NCBI GenBank assembly: GCA_947522735.1 | Contig: CANNTZ010000040.1 | Span: forward strand, 1 to 22,374 | Direction of reading: 5' to 3' | Source of the DNA: an uncultured Oscillospiraceae bacterium | Lineage (GTDB): Bacteria; Bacillota; Clostridia; Oscillospirales; Ruminococcaceae | DNA length: 22,374 bases | Shown here: one piece after another, positions 6,787 to 14,193 of the stretch | Position numbering within the stretch: position 1 is the first letter of the stretch | Layout of the letters: each line of letters begins with the position of its first letter | The notes under the pieces: model-generated | Database searches by the model: none | The model's input: only the letters and a program-made list of their open reading frames with translations | What the model was told of the DNA's origin: nothing | Made by a program: the position numbers and the translations under genes

Positions 6787-8247
6787 TCAGCCGAGAAGAA
6801 TGACCGGAGCGTAGGCCGAGGCGGAACGACCGTCCGCAGTGACCTCGAGCACGAGGCGGTTGACCGGGGCGACGCGCTCGCCTGCCCTGACGGTGAACTC
6901 GACGTCGTAAACGCCCTCGTAGTGCGCGTTCTGGTTGCACAGGCGGATGCTGTCCCTGCCGCCCTCAACGGTGAAACCCTCCGGAAGCAGCCATCTGAGA
7001 TTGAGGTAATAGAGGATATTGCCGTAGGCCACGGTGTTGTTGGAGAGGTGTATGCGAACCTTTTTCTCGCCAAACGGGGCAATATCCGGTGCGCCGTCGT
7101 AGCTGACAACGCCGTGTACGCAGCCCATGTCGAAATTAAAGGAGTAGGGCGTCATCGAGGCAAGCGCCTGCGCCGTCTTTTCGCCAGACATGAGGCGCTC
7201 GCGGATATCTGCCGGGATATCGTTCCCGCCGTCGGTCAGCTCGACGTCGGCGTGGTTGGCGATAAGCATTACCGGGGCCTGCCTTGCAACACGCTCGGTG
7301 AGCTCGGTGCAGGTTCCGGGCACTCCGCGCATGATAACGCCGCCTATGATAGAGACGGTCACGATGGAATCGCCGATATAGCCGCTCCAATCGGACGGGA
7401 TGCCGCTGGTGCCGCCAAGGATGCCGAGCATGGAGCCGACGGTGGCGCCGGTGCAGTCGGTATCGTCGCCGCAGTTGATGGCGTAGATCATCGACCTCTT
7501 GAAGTCGCCCTCGCCGTAGAGCAGGCCGAGAACGGTATACGCGACGTTGGACGGAGACTCGAACCAGCCGTCGCCGATATCGCTGTTCTGTTCGAGGATG
7601 CGGTTGCGGGCCTCTCTGACCTCGACGCCGCTTTCGTAGCAGTCGATGGCAAGGCGGACGCTCTGTGCAACACGGCTCTCGGCGGGGATGTGCGCAAGTC
7701 CGATATCGATGCAGGCGCGGACGTCGCTCTCGGCGAAGGCGGCGCTCTCCATTGCGGCGACAAACGCGGCGGCGACGGTGCCCTCTCCGGAGCCGTGATC
7801 GACCTTGGCGTCCTCAATGGCGTATTTGGCGGCGACATCAGGGCAGGCGGGCGCGAGGGAGGCCCAGATCTCGGTGCGTATCCATGCTCCGTTGGAGTGC
7901 CTCCAGCTATTGTCATAATCTCCGGAGAGCGGCGCAGGCAGGCCGCGCATCAGGTTGTTTTTGCCGATGCCGTATTCGTTCCAGCACGGCCCGATGAAGC
8001 TGAGCCAGAACTCGCCGAGCTTTGCCGCGTCAAGACCGTATGGCCCGATGGTCTCGACCGCGTGCAGCCAGATGAGCTGGAGGTCAAGATCGTCGTTGGG
8101 CAGCACCACGTTTTTCTCGGTGACAAAGCCCTTGATGTCCTGCATCTCGCGTCTGCCCTCGTATGGCGTGCCCATCGTTCCGCCGATGTTCTTGCCAATC
8201 CAGCAGGCATAAACTTTATCCTTGTAGCTCTCAAAATTGAGTTTCAT
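6787..8247 (-). CDS. ADP-ribosylglycohydrolase-family protein with extra C-terminal domain
   Basis: A 486-residue cytoplasmic protein of the DraG/ADP-ribosylglycohydrolase family (binuclear Mg enzymes that cleave ADP-ribose or related N- and O-glycosidic bonds). The N-terminus (YKDKVYACWIGKNIGG) is the usual first helix. NDDLDLQ at 51-57 and GDDTDCTGATVGSMLG further on are the two metal-binding motifs, here with DxDxQ in place of the common TDDT. Residues from about 375 to the end form an added beta-rich domain (KVRIHLSNNTVAYGNILYYL onward) absent from classical DraG. The start at 8247 is chosen over in-frame upstream codons because AGAGGAGC lies eight bases before it and the upstream part overlaps the operator. 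It follows an AraC regulator gene on the same strand. Context suggests a carbohydrate or nucleoside-sugar substrate rather than nitrogenase regulation; this is inference. Confidence 0.88.
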   Translation of the reverse strand: MKLNFESYKDKVYACWIGKNIGGTMGTPYEGRREMQDIKGFVTEKNVVLPNDDLDLQLIWLHAVETIGPYGLDAAKLGEFWLSFIGPCWNEYGIGKNNLMRGLPAPLSGDYDNSWRHSNGAWIRTEIWASLAPACPDVAAKYAIEDAKVDHGSGEGTVAAAFVAAMESAAFAESDVRACIDIGLAHIPAESRVAQSVRLAIDCYESGVEVREARNRILEQNSDIGDGWFESPSNVAYTVLGLLYGEGDFKRSMIYAINCGDDTDCTGATVGSMLGILGGTSGIPSDWSGYIGDSIVTVSIIGGVIMRGVPGTCTELTERVARQAPVMLIANHADVELTDGGNDIPADIRERLMSGEKTAQALASMTPYSFNFDMGCVHGVVSYDGAPDIAPFGEKKVRIHLSNNTVAYGNILYYLNLRWLLPEGFTVEGGRDSIRLCNQNAHYEGVYDVEFTVRAGERVAPVNRLVLEVTADGRSASAYAPVILLG

Positions 8248-8319
8248 AATAAAAGCTCCTCTCTCGGTGATGTTTTGTATAATAATAGTACCACCGAACA
8301 GGGAGCTTTTAAATATCAT

Positions 8320-8352
8320 TTTTTTACCTTTTGGTCGCAATTTTTTACCTTT
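8320..8352. promoter_or_regulatory. tandem AraC-type operator upstream of the ADP-ribosylglycohydrolase gene
   Basis: Two identical 12-base boxes, TTTTTTACCTTT, occur at 8320-8331 and 8341-8352. They are exactly 21 bp apart, two turns of the helix, in direct orientation. They lie 73-105 bases upstream of the glycohydrolase start codon and overlap the last codons of the AraC regulator gene. A TATTAT-like -10 is visible closer to the gene (around 8281-8292, minus strand) without a good -35, as in activator-dependent promoters. Identical boxes at this spacing are what AraC-family proteins bind. The regulator encoded next door is the likely ligand (inference). Confidence 0.6.
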
Positions 8353-9190
8353 CCCGCCGGTATTCCGAGACTGTCCGGCCCATTACGCGGGCAAAGGTGC
8401 GATAGAAGGAGCTTTTTGAGGAAAAGCCGGCCTTCTCTGCAATCAGCTCGTGCGAAAGCTCTCCCTCGTTCATAAGGCGCAGCGCGTATTCTATGCGCCG
8501 CCGGTTGATATATTCGATTGGCGAGACGCCGAAGCGCTCCTTAAAGGTGCGGCTGAAATAGGACGGGTTGTAAAAGCACTTGCGCGCGAGCGTCGGGAGC
8601 GTAAGAGCCGCTCCGAGGTTGCTGTCGATGTAATCGGTCAGCTCCTGCCAGACGTCGGGCATGCGCGTCATCAGTCCGCCGGAAACCGTCTTGCGCAGCA
8701 GCTTCACGATGAGCACGTTCATATAGCTTTTCAGCATTATCTGCCACGAGGGTGCGCGTTCGGAATATTCGCGCAGCATCAGCTCAAGCAGGCGCTCCAG
8801 CTCGTCGCGCTCCGCGCCGGAAAAGGATATCATCCCCTCGTCGGTGTCTCGCCGCAGCTCGTCAAAGGCGGTGAGCTGGAGCAGCGCAAAGGCGTTCTCC
8901 GGCGTTATCATACCGCTTCCCACCGTCTCGGGGTCAAAGCAGATATTGACGAAGGAGAAGCCGCCGTGCGGCGAAAACGCATGTATGCTGCCATAATTTA
9001 TGAAAATCAGGTCGCCGCGGCGCACCTCGTAGCTCTCGGAGTTGACCTCCTCGGTTGCGCTGCCGGAGAGTATATATACCATCTCGATAAACTCGTGGCG
9101 GTGCGGCGCTTCGACGTCGTCCGATACGTGCCGGAATATGTGTATCGTCACGCCGCGCTCGATAAGCTCGTCCGACCTGAATTCTCTCAT
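8345..9190 (-). CDS. AraC-family transcriptional regulator with cupin sensor domain
   Basis: A 281-residue regulator. The N-terminal half is an AraC-type cupin that binds a small effector, probably a sugar (HRHEFIEMVYILSGSATEEV, then RRGDLIFINYGSIHAF). The C-terminal 100 residues hold the two helix-turn-helix motifs (LTLPTLARKCFYNPSYFSRT and ELIAEKAGFSSKSSFYRTFA). The length is standard for the family. The start ATG at 9190 has a purine-rich AAAGGCGGGGCGG stretch just upstream, and TTGACA with TATAAA lies within 65 bases. The ADP-ribosylglycohydrolase-family gene follows 97 bases downstream on the same strand, and its operator repeats overlap the end of this gene, so local activation of that gene is likely. 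Confidence 0.92.
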   Translation of the reverse strand: MREFRSDELIERGVTIHIFRHVSDDVEAPHRHEFIEMVYILSGSATEEVNSESYEVRRGDLIFINYGSIHAFSPHGGFSFVNICFDPETVGSGMITPENAFALLQLTAFDELRRDTDEGMISFSGAERDELERLLELMLREYSERAPSWQIMLKSYMNVLIVKLLRKTVSGGLMTRMPDVWQELTDYIDSNLGAALTLPTLARKCFYNPSYFSRTFKERFGVSPIEYINRRRIEYALRLMNEGELSHELIAEKAGFSSKSSFYRTFARVMGRTVSEYRRER

Positions 9191-9226
9191 TTCCGCCCCG
9201 CCTTTCGCTCTGTCTTACATTATAAT

Positions 9227-9254
9227 TTTATACTCATCCGCGGGCGCGTGTCAA
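9227..9254 (-). promoter_or_regulatory. sigma-A promoter of the cupin-AraC regulator gene
   Basis: On the minus strand a perfect TTGACA (9254-9249) and TATAAA (9232-9227) are spaced 16 bases, with a second overlapping TATAAT just downstream. It lies 37 bases before the regulator start codon. Confidence 0.65.
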
Positions 9255-9414
9255 GTGGAGGCGAAAATTCGTCAAAAAACAGCAGAGCGCCGCGCGGGAC
9301 AATATACGCGCGGGCGGCTTTTGTAAAACAGCGGCCGCCGGTTGCGATGCGGCAGGGCGCAGGTGAGCCGGAGCGGCAAGAGCACCCGCTTGCCACAGGC
9401 TTTCGACGCAGTTA
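9255..9414. other. gene-free gap with a weak hairpin
   Basis: Between the regulator promoter and the end of the phospholipase-C-like gene no credible gene is seen. On the minus strand a 7-bp GC stem (CCGCGCG at 9290-9296 with CGCGCGG at 9307-9313) is followed ten bases later by a short T-tract (9279-9274). It could be a weak terminator for the upstream minus-strand operon, but the spacing is poor. Confidence 0.25.
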
Positions 9415-10074
9415 TCAACGGGGCGCGGCGGTTTTCCAGCTCCATTCCCGCTCGTCGAAGCAGGAGCCGCCACGCTCGAGCGCGTCCAGCTCTTTGAGAC
9501 ACAGCTCCGTCGAGAGAGATATATACTCATCCGCCATCTCGGATGTGAAGAAAAAGCTCTTTCCGGGCTCGGCTTCGGCGGGCAGAAAGTCCGCCCTCAG
9601 CGCTTCGAGCAGCTTTCCCGGCAGATATTTCGCGATCCGGTTCAACGGCTCGCTTCCAAAGCCGTCCGGTAAGGTCAGGCCGTCCCGCAGCCCGTACCGT
9701 CCGGCGACATGCCGGTTTAGCAGCAGGTAATCGCTGTGCAGCCGCGCGACGTTGCCCGGCGGCGTGGGATCCCAGCGGTGCAGCACGTAGAGATAGTTGC
9801 GGAAGCTCATGTCCTGTATCAGGTGCAGATAGTAGCCCAGATAGAGGCAGTCGGCTCTCATCCGCTCGCCGAACAGCTCCCGGAAAGCAGTCAGGTCGTA
9901 GGTTCTCCTGCTCCCGGAGCACAGGGTGATCTTGAAATGCGCAACGCCGCTTTCCCGCCTCGTCCCAACCGCGTCCGGAAGGATGGAGCCAAAGCGCAGC
10001 CGCTCGGCATCGGCAAGGCCTCGCCGGACGATAAGACCTTCGGTAACCGCAAGATGGATAAGCCTTGATGCCAT
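9415..10074 (-). CDS. zinc-dependent phospholipase C-like conserved hypothetical protein
   Basis: A 219-residue soluble protein with no signal peptide. Its pattern recalls the zinc-dependent phospholipase C / S1-P1 nuclease-like fold: His7 in MASRLIHLAV, Asp34 in FGSILPDA, His46, Asp60 in TYDL, and His84 with Asp88 in YYLHLIQDMSFRNYL are placed as metal ligands would be. Similar proteins of about 200 residues are widespread in Clostridia, without a proven reaction. The start ATG has GGGGAGG six bases upstream. The gene starts 24 bases after the stop of an AraC regulator on the same strand, so the two are probably co-transcribed. Function is unknown; the fold assignment is from residue pattern only. 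Confidence 0.7.
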   Translation of the reverse strand: MASRLIHLAVTEGLIVRRGLADAERLRFGSILPDAVGTRRESGVAHFKITLCSGSRRTYDLTAFRELFGERMRADCLYLGYYLHLIQDMSFRNYLYVLHRWDPTPPGNVARLHSDYLLLNRHVAGRYGLRDGLTLPDGFGSEPLNRIAKYLPGKLLEALRADFLPAEAEPGKSFFFTSEMADEYISLSTELCLKELDALERGGSCFDEREWSWKTAAPR

Positions 10075-10098
10075 CGATTTCCTCCCCTTAAAATATCC

Positions 10099-10887
10099 TC
10101 ACCTGTTGTTCATGCGAATGTTGACGCTGCCGCCGCGCAGCGCCGAGGGCGAGACGCCCTTGTGATACTTGAAAAATTTTATAAACTGGTTGTCGCTGTC
10201 AAAGCCGAGCCGAAAAGCCACCTCGCCGACGGTCAGCGAGGTGCAGCAGAGCAGGTCGCAGGCGAGCCGCACCCGCGCTTCGGCGATGTAGTTTCCGAGC
10301 GTCGTGCCGTAGGTTCGCCGGAACAGCCGGGAGAGATACTCTCCGTTGTAGCCGACGCGGCGAGCGACCTCCCCGACGGTCAGCCGGCGCGCGGAGTTTA
10401 TGCGTATCCACTCGGCACATTCCCGCACCAGCTTTTCCTGCGCGCCAAAGCCGCCGGTGTCGGCGCGCTCGCGCGCCGCGCGGGAGAGCTCCGCGAGCAG
10501 CGTCAGCAGCAGAGCGTCTGCGGCATAGGCCGGATAGCCCACGCTGTTTGCGACATGCAGCAGCTGCCGCAGCGTCGAGCTGCCAGAAAAGCCGCGTATC
10601 ACCCGTTCGCCGATACCGAGCGCGGAAAAATCGGCGCAGGTGAAGTGCAGCCAGAAGAACGAGGTGCGCCCGCTGCTCTTTTCGCTTCCGGCGTGCTCCA
10701 CTCCCGGCTTGAGCAGCATTACGTCGCCCTTTTTCAGTTCGCAGCTTTTTTCTCCCTCGCGCAGCCGCACCACACCCTCCACTACGCAGATGATCTCCCA
10801 AGTGCTCTCAATGCGCACGGGATGTATCCATTCGCAGTCGGTCTCGAACAGCCCGGAATAGACATACCGCACCTCCGGCAGGGTCAT
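10099..10887 (-). CDS. AraC-family transcriptional regulator
   Basis: A 262-residue regulator. The N-terminal part is a cupin-like effector domain (IICVVEGVVRLREGEKS, KKGDVMLLKPGVEHAG). The C-terminal part has both AraC helix-turn-helix motifs (LTVGEVARRVGYNGEYLSRL and LTVGEVAFRLGFDSDNQFIK). The open frame extends upstream to 11004, but GGAGGTGG lies correctly for the ATG at 10887 (product beginning MTLPEV), and an ATG at 10893 is too close to that site. It is divergent from the GH127 gene, with back-to-back promoters sharing -35 bases, so it probably controls that gene and itself. The phospholipase-C-like gene follows in the same transcript. Effector unknown, probably an arabinose-containing sugar if the context is a guide. 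Confidence 0.88.
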   Translation of the reverse strand: MTLPEVRYVYSGLFETDCEWIHPVRIESTWEIICVVEGVVRLREGEKSCELKKGDVMLLKPGVEHAGSEKSSGRTSFFWLHFTCADFSALGIGERVIRGFSGSSTLRQLLHVANSVGYPAYAADALLLTLLAELSRAARERADTGGFGAQEKLVRECAEWIRINSARRLTVGEVARRVGYNGEYLSRLFRRTYGTTLGNYIAEARVRLACDLLCCTSLTVGEVAFRLGFDSDNQFIKFFKYHKGVSPSALRGGSVNIRMNNR

Positions 10888-10921
10888 GGACATCCACCTC
10901 CAATGATGTCTGATTTTCTCA

Positions 10922-10949
10922 CTTATACTACGTTTATCGCTCTTGCGAA
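10922..10949 (-). promoter_or_regulatory. candidate promoter of the second AraC regulator operon
   Basis: On the minus strand TTCGCA (10949-10944) and TATAAG (10927-10922) are spaced 16 bases, 35 bases before the regulator start. The -35 overlaps the -35 of the divergent GH127 promoter. The match to consensus is moderate. Confidence 0.4.
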
Positions 10950-10971
10950 TCCGAATATGTGCTGATACAAT
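10943..10971 (+). promoter_or_regulatory. sigma-A promoter of the GH127 gene
   Basis: TTGCGA (10943-10948) and TACAAT (10966-10971) are spaced exactly 17 bases, about 67 bases before the GH127 start codon. The -35 shares five bases with the -35 of the divergent regulator promoter. Confidence 0.6.
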
Positions 10972-11037
10972 AATAATATCACGCAAAACAGCGGGATGCA
11001 ACACCAGAAATAAAAAACGGAGGTGGCAGATTCCATT

Positions 11038-12861
11038 ATGGAGGATATCGGATTTTCACAGGTGAATATAACCGGCGGATTCATGGCGCGCCGTCAGGAG
11101 ATAAACCGCGACGCGACGGTCTACGCGGTTTACGAGCGCTTTTGCGAATCGGGGCGCTTTGATCCCTACTTCACCGACGCGAGCCGACGCGCCGAGAGCT
11201 ATCCCAAAAACCTGCACGTCTTTTACGATTCCGACGTCGTCAAGCTCATCGAGGGCGCGGCGTATATCCTGCGAAAAAACGGCGCGGAGCCGCGGCTTGA
11301 GGAGATGATAGCGCTCGTCGAGGACGGTGTCGCGCGCAATCAGGAGGCCGACGGCTATTTCAACAGCTATTATCAGAGCAACGAGCCGGAAAACCGCTTC
11401 ACCGACCGCAGCAGACACGAATTGTATACCGCCGGTCATCTGTTCGAGGCGGCGGTTGCGGTCTACGAGGCGACGGGACGGAGGACGCTGCTCGACTGCG
11501 CCGTCCGCTTTGCGGAGCTTATCGAGCGGGTTTTCAAGGAGGAAAAGAGCGCCGCGTTCCTGACGCCGGGACATGAGGAGATTGAGCTTGCGCTGGTGCG
11601 GCTTTATCGCGCAACCGGTTCCCGCCGCTGGCTGGAGCTTGCCAAATACTTTGTGGATACGCGCGGCGCGGCGGAGCCGGGCTCGGACGGAGAATATTCC
11701 CAGTCGCACCTTCCCGCGCGGGAGCAGCACACCGCCGAGGGACACAGCGTGCGCGCCTGCTACTTCTACAGCGCAATGGCTGATATCGCGCGCGAATACG
11801 GTGACAGCAGACTGCTGGACGCCTGCCGCGCAATATTTGACGACATCGTCAGGCACAAGCTGTTCATCACCGGCGGCATCGGGCAGGACAGGACGATTGA
11901 GGGCTTTGATGCGCCCTTCAGGCTCTCCAACGACAGCGCCTACAACGAGACCTGCGCCGGAATATCGCTCGCGATGTTCGCGCAACGCATGCTGGGGCTT
12001 GAAAAGGACGCAAAATATGCCGACGTCGTGGAGACGCTGCTCTACAACGGCATTATCTCCGGCGTTTCGCTCGACGGCACGTCGTTCTTCTATGAGAACC
12101 CGCTCGAGCTTGTCCCGTCGGAGCACCACCTTGCGCCGTGGTATATGCACGCCCCAAAAAAGCTTGCGTCAATGCCGATTCTCGAGCGCGTCAGGGTGTT
12201 CTCCTGCTCCTGCTGCCCGCCCAATATCTGCCGGTTTCTGGCCTCGGTGGGCAGCTACGCCTATGGCCGCGACGGAGATACCTATTATGTCCACCAGTAT
12301 TTTAACGGCGACATGACCGACGGCGACGCCAGGATCACCGTCGAGACCGACTATCCGCACTACGGCGCGGTGCATATAAAAGCCGAGGGCGTAAGGCGGC
12401 TGGCGCTGCGTATTCCGGGCTGGTGCGAGAGCTTTGCCATCGACCGCGAATACACCTTGAGCGGCGGCTACGCCTGTATAGAGGGAGGCGGCGAGATTGA
12501 GCTGACGTTAGATATGCCGGTCGTGCTGCTGCGCGCCGATCCGAGGGTGAGCGCCGACGTCGGACGCGCAGCGCTGCGCCGCGGCCCCGTCGTCTACTGC
12601 ATCGAATCGGTTGACAACGGCGAGAATCTGCGCGCGCTCAGCGTAGACCGCATGACAGAGCCGGTCGTGACCTTTGACGGATACTTTGACGCAAACGTGA
12701 TCGAGGTCAACGGACGCCGCGACGTCATGCCGGACAGCCTTTATTTCCGCCTCGGCGAGGAGCCGGTCTCGCAGCCGGTGCGCCTGAAATTTATCCCGTA
12801 TTTCGCCTTTGCCAACCGCGGCGAGAGCGAGATGGAGGTCTGGGTCCGCCTCGGAGAATGA
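11038..12861 (+). CDS. GH127-type beta-L-arabinofuranosidase (DUF1680)
   Basis: A 607-residue cytoplasmic glycoside hydrolase of the DUF1680/GH127 family, which release beta-linked L-arabinofuranose from plant hydroxyproline glycans and related sugars. The fold is an (alpha/alpha)6 barrel followed by beta domains from about residue 420. The active-site signature is intact: Glu304 and Cys306 in YNETCAGI and Cys392/Cys393 in SCSCCPPN form the zinc site with the cysteine nucleophile. Glu288 lies 16 residues before Glu304, the same spacing as Glu322 and Glu338 in the characterised enzyme HypBA1. There is no signal peptide, so it acts on imported oligosaccharides. The ATG at 11038 is preferred over an upstream GTG that overlaps the GGAGGTG ribosome binding site, though the spacing is then slightly long. 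Exact sugar specificity cannot be deduced. Confidence 0.9.
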   Translation: MEDIGFSQVNITGGFMARRQEINRDATVYAVYERFCESGRFDPYFTDASRRAESYPKNLHVFYDSDVVKLIEGAAYILRKNGAEPRLEEMIALVEDGVARNQEADGYFNSYYQSNEPENRFTDRSRHELYTAGHLFEAAVAVYEATGRRTLLDCAVRFAELIERVFKEEKSAAFLTPGHEEIELALVRLYRATGSRRWLELAKYFVDTRGAAEPGSDGEYSQSHLPAREQHTAEGHSVRACYFYSAMADIAREYGDSRLLDACRAIFDDIVRHKLFITGGIGQDRTIEGFDAPFRLSNDSAYNETCAGISLAMFAQRMLGLEKDAKYADVVETLLYNGIISGVSLDGTSFFYENPLELVPSEHHLAPWYMHAPKKLASMPILERVRVFSCSCCPPNICRFLASVGSYAYGRDGDTYYVHQYFNGDMTDGDARITVETDYPHYGAVHIKAEGVRRLALRIPGWCESFAIDREYTLSGGYACIEGGGEIELTLDMPVVLLRADPRVSADVGRAALRRGPVVYCIESVDNGENLRALSVDRMTEPVVTFDGYFDANVIEVNGRRDVMPDSLYFRLGEEPVSQPVRLKFIPYFAFANRGESEMEVWVRLGE

Positions 12862-12873
12862 CGCCGAATATAT

Positions 12874-12919
12874 AAAAAGCGCTCTGCAAGGCCGTTTTTC
12901 GCTTTGCAGAGCGCTTTTT
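12874..12919. terminator. bidirectional terminator between GH127 and prmA
   Basis: AAAAAGCGCTCTGCAA (12874-12889) pairs with TTGCAGAGCGCTTTTT (12904-12919). The 16-bp stem has a T-tract on both strands and lies between convergent genes ending at 12861 and 12942, so it can end both transcripts. Confidence 0.9.
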
Positions 12920-12941
12920 CCGTTTTATATCTTCGCGGCGC

Positions 12942-13931
12942 TTACGCCTTCTTTTCGAGTATTGCCGTCCAGTCGCCGCGCTCGCGCACCGTTATTGTCT
13001 CGAAGCCTGCGGCTTTCATTCCATCCGCCACCTCCCCGGCGCGCTCCGAGATGATTCCGGAGAGTATCAGCCGCCCGTCGTCGCGGAGCAGTGCGGCGAA
13101 CAGCTCCTTCATGCCAAGAATGACGTCGGCGACGATATTGGCGACGATGACGTCGTAGCGTTTTTCGGCAAGCCTTGCGCGCAGCTCGTCTGCGGCTGCG
13201 TCCTGTCCGAGCACGTTGCCGCAGAACAGGCGCGGCGAGGGGCCTGCGTGTACACGCTCGAAGTTTTCGCGCGCAATGCGCACGGCGTTCTCGTCGATAT
13301 CCACCGCCGTGACGTCTCCCGCGCCGAGCAGCGTCGCCGCAATGCCGAGGATGCCGCTGCCGCAGCCCATATCCAGCAGCGTGCAGCCGGGCCTCACAAC
13401 ATTTTCGAGCGTCTCGATGCACAGCCTGGTCGTCTCATGGCTGCCTGTTCCGAAGCTGGACGACGGATCAAGCTCAAGGACGATGCGTCCCTCCGGATCG
13501 TCAAGAGTCTCCCATGTCGGCTTTATGAGGAAACGCTCGCCCACCTTCAGCGGCTTGAAATACTTTTTCCAGCAGTTCTCCCAGTCCTCCTCGCGCACGT
13601 TGCCGAGCGTCAGCTCCAGCGCGCCCGCGTCCACGCCGAGGCCGTCCGGGCCAAGCTCACGCATACGGGCAAGCTCGCCCTTTATCGCGCGCAGCATGTC
13701 CGCGCCCTGATCGTTGCCGGGCAGATAGACCGTCACCGACGGCTTTACGTCGCGCAGCGCGTAAAGCTGCTCGTCAACGTAATCCCTGTAGATGTTCGGG
13801 TCCGTCAGAAAGCTCTCGAAATCGTTAGGATCCTCCACCTCAAAGCCGTTTATACCTATCTGCATCAGCGCGCCGGTCACAGGCTCTATGCCCTCCGAGG
13901 TGGTCGCGATCTTCACTTCAAGCCAATCCAT
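12942..13931 (-). CDS. prmA: ribosomal protein L11 methyltransferase
   Basis: A 329-residue SAM-dependent enzyme that trimethylates ribosomal protein L11 in the cytoplasm. The N-terminal domain recognises L11. DWENCWKKYFKP (about 117-128) and FGTGSHETTRL (160-170) are PrmA hallmarks, LLDMGCGSG (185-193) is the SAM-binding loop, and VIVANIVADVIL (261-272) is the catalytic-strand motif. The length is slightly above the usual 290-315, owing to a longer N-terminal region. The ATG at 13931 has GGAAGGA nine bases upstream and gives a product beginning MDWLEVKI; the longer in-frame start at 13961 is not preferred. It follows a small membrane protein gene on the same strand, unlike the common dnaJ/rsmE neighbourhood. 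Confidence 0.95.
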   Translation of the reverse strand: MDWLEVKIATTSEGIEPVTGALMQIGINGFEVEDPNDFESFLTDPNIYRDYVDEQLYALRDVKPSVTVYLPGNDQGADMLRAIKGELARMRELGPDGLGVDAGALELTLGNVREEDWENCWKKYFKPLKVGERFLIKPTWETLDDPEGRIVLELDPSSSFGTGSHETTRLCIETLENVVRPGCTLLDMGCGSGILGIAATLLGAGDVTAVDIDENAVRIARENFERVHAGPSPRLFCGNVLGQDAAADELRARLAEKRYDVIVANIVADVILGMKELFAALLRDDGRLILSGIISERAGEVADGMKAAGFETITVRERGDWTAILEKKA

Positions 13932-13985
13932 AGCAGTTTGTCCTTCCATTATATTTAACATTTAGTATTTAGTATTTGTGCCCCT

Positions 13986-14129
13986 TTATTTTCCGCCCAT
14001 GATCCTTTTGAGCAGGCCGTCGAGCACGCGCCAGTCCGGCTTTCCGCGCCGTCTTGCAAGCTCGCGGCAGAGCACGGCTACGCAGAGCACGACGAATATC
14101 CCGCTGAATATATATGCGGCCCAGAGCAT
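13986..14129 (-). CDS. 47-residue single-pass membrane protein
   Basis: A small gene: ATG at 14129, preceded eight bases upstream by GGAGGGAGG, ending in TAA at 13986. The product has one hydrophobic helix at residues 3-21 (MLWAAYIFSGIFVVLCVAVL) followed by a basic tail (CRELARRRGKPDWRVLDG, ending KRIMGGK). This predicts an outside N-terminus and a positively charged cytoplasmic tail. A good sigma-A promoter (TTGACG, 18 bases, TATAAT) lies 35 bases upstream, which with the strong ribosome binding site makes it convincing despite its size. Family and function are not recognised. It sits 54 bases upstream of prmA on the same strand and may share its transcript. Confidence 0.72.
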   Translation of the reverse strand: MLWAAYIFSGIFVVLCVAVLCRELARRRGKPDWRVLDGLLKRIMGGK

Positions 14130-14163
14130 ACGCGTTCCTCCCTCCGGCAATGCTTACCGTTAA

Positions 14164-14193
14164 ATTATACCGCAACCGTGCCGCTTTCGTCAA
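14164..14193 (-). promoter_or_regulatory. promoter of the 47-residue membrane protein (and perhaps prmA)
   Basis: On the minus strand TTGACG (14193-14188) and perfect TATAAT (14169-14164) are spaced 18 bases. The -35 overlaps the end of the upstream acetyltransferase gene. The same TTGACG-18-TATAAT arrangement with CGG before the -10 occurs at the acetyltransferase promoter. Confidence 0.7.

Noticed and set aside
8248..8340. Upstream extension of the ADP-ribosylglycohydrolase-family protein
   Set aside because: The stretch contains the AraC-type repeats and the likely -10 region, and the family begins at the helix encoded from 8247.
6769..8475. A 568-codon plus-strand open frame opposite the ADP-ribosylglycohydrolase gene
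   Set aside because: The minus-strand product has family motifs and a good start signal; the plus-strand frame has neither and runs through the operator and into the regulator gene.
8450..9730. A 426-codon plus-strand open frame across the AraC regulator and the following gap
   Set aside because: It covers the complement of a clear AraC gene and crosses its promoter; the translation shows no domain.
13960..13980. Tandem TAAATAC-like heptamers between the small membrane protein gene and prmA
   Set aside because: Only two short AT-rich copies and no promoter spacing around the nearby TATAAT; probably chance.
13969..14193. A 74-codon minus-strand frame overlapping the small membrane protein
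   Set aside because: It is Arg/Ala-rich without hydrophobic segment or correctly placed ribosome binding site, while the 47-residue frame in another register has both a strong site and a promoter.
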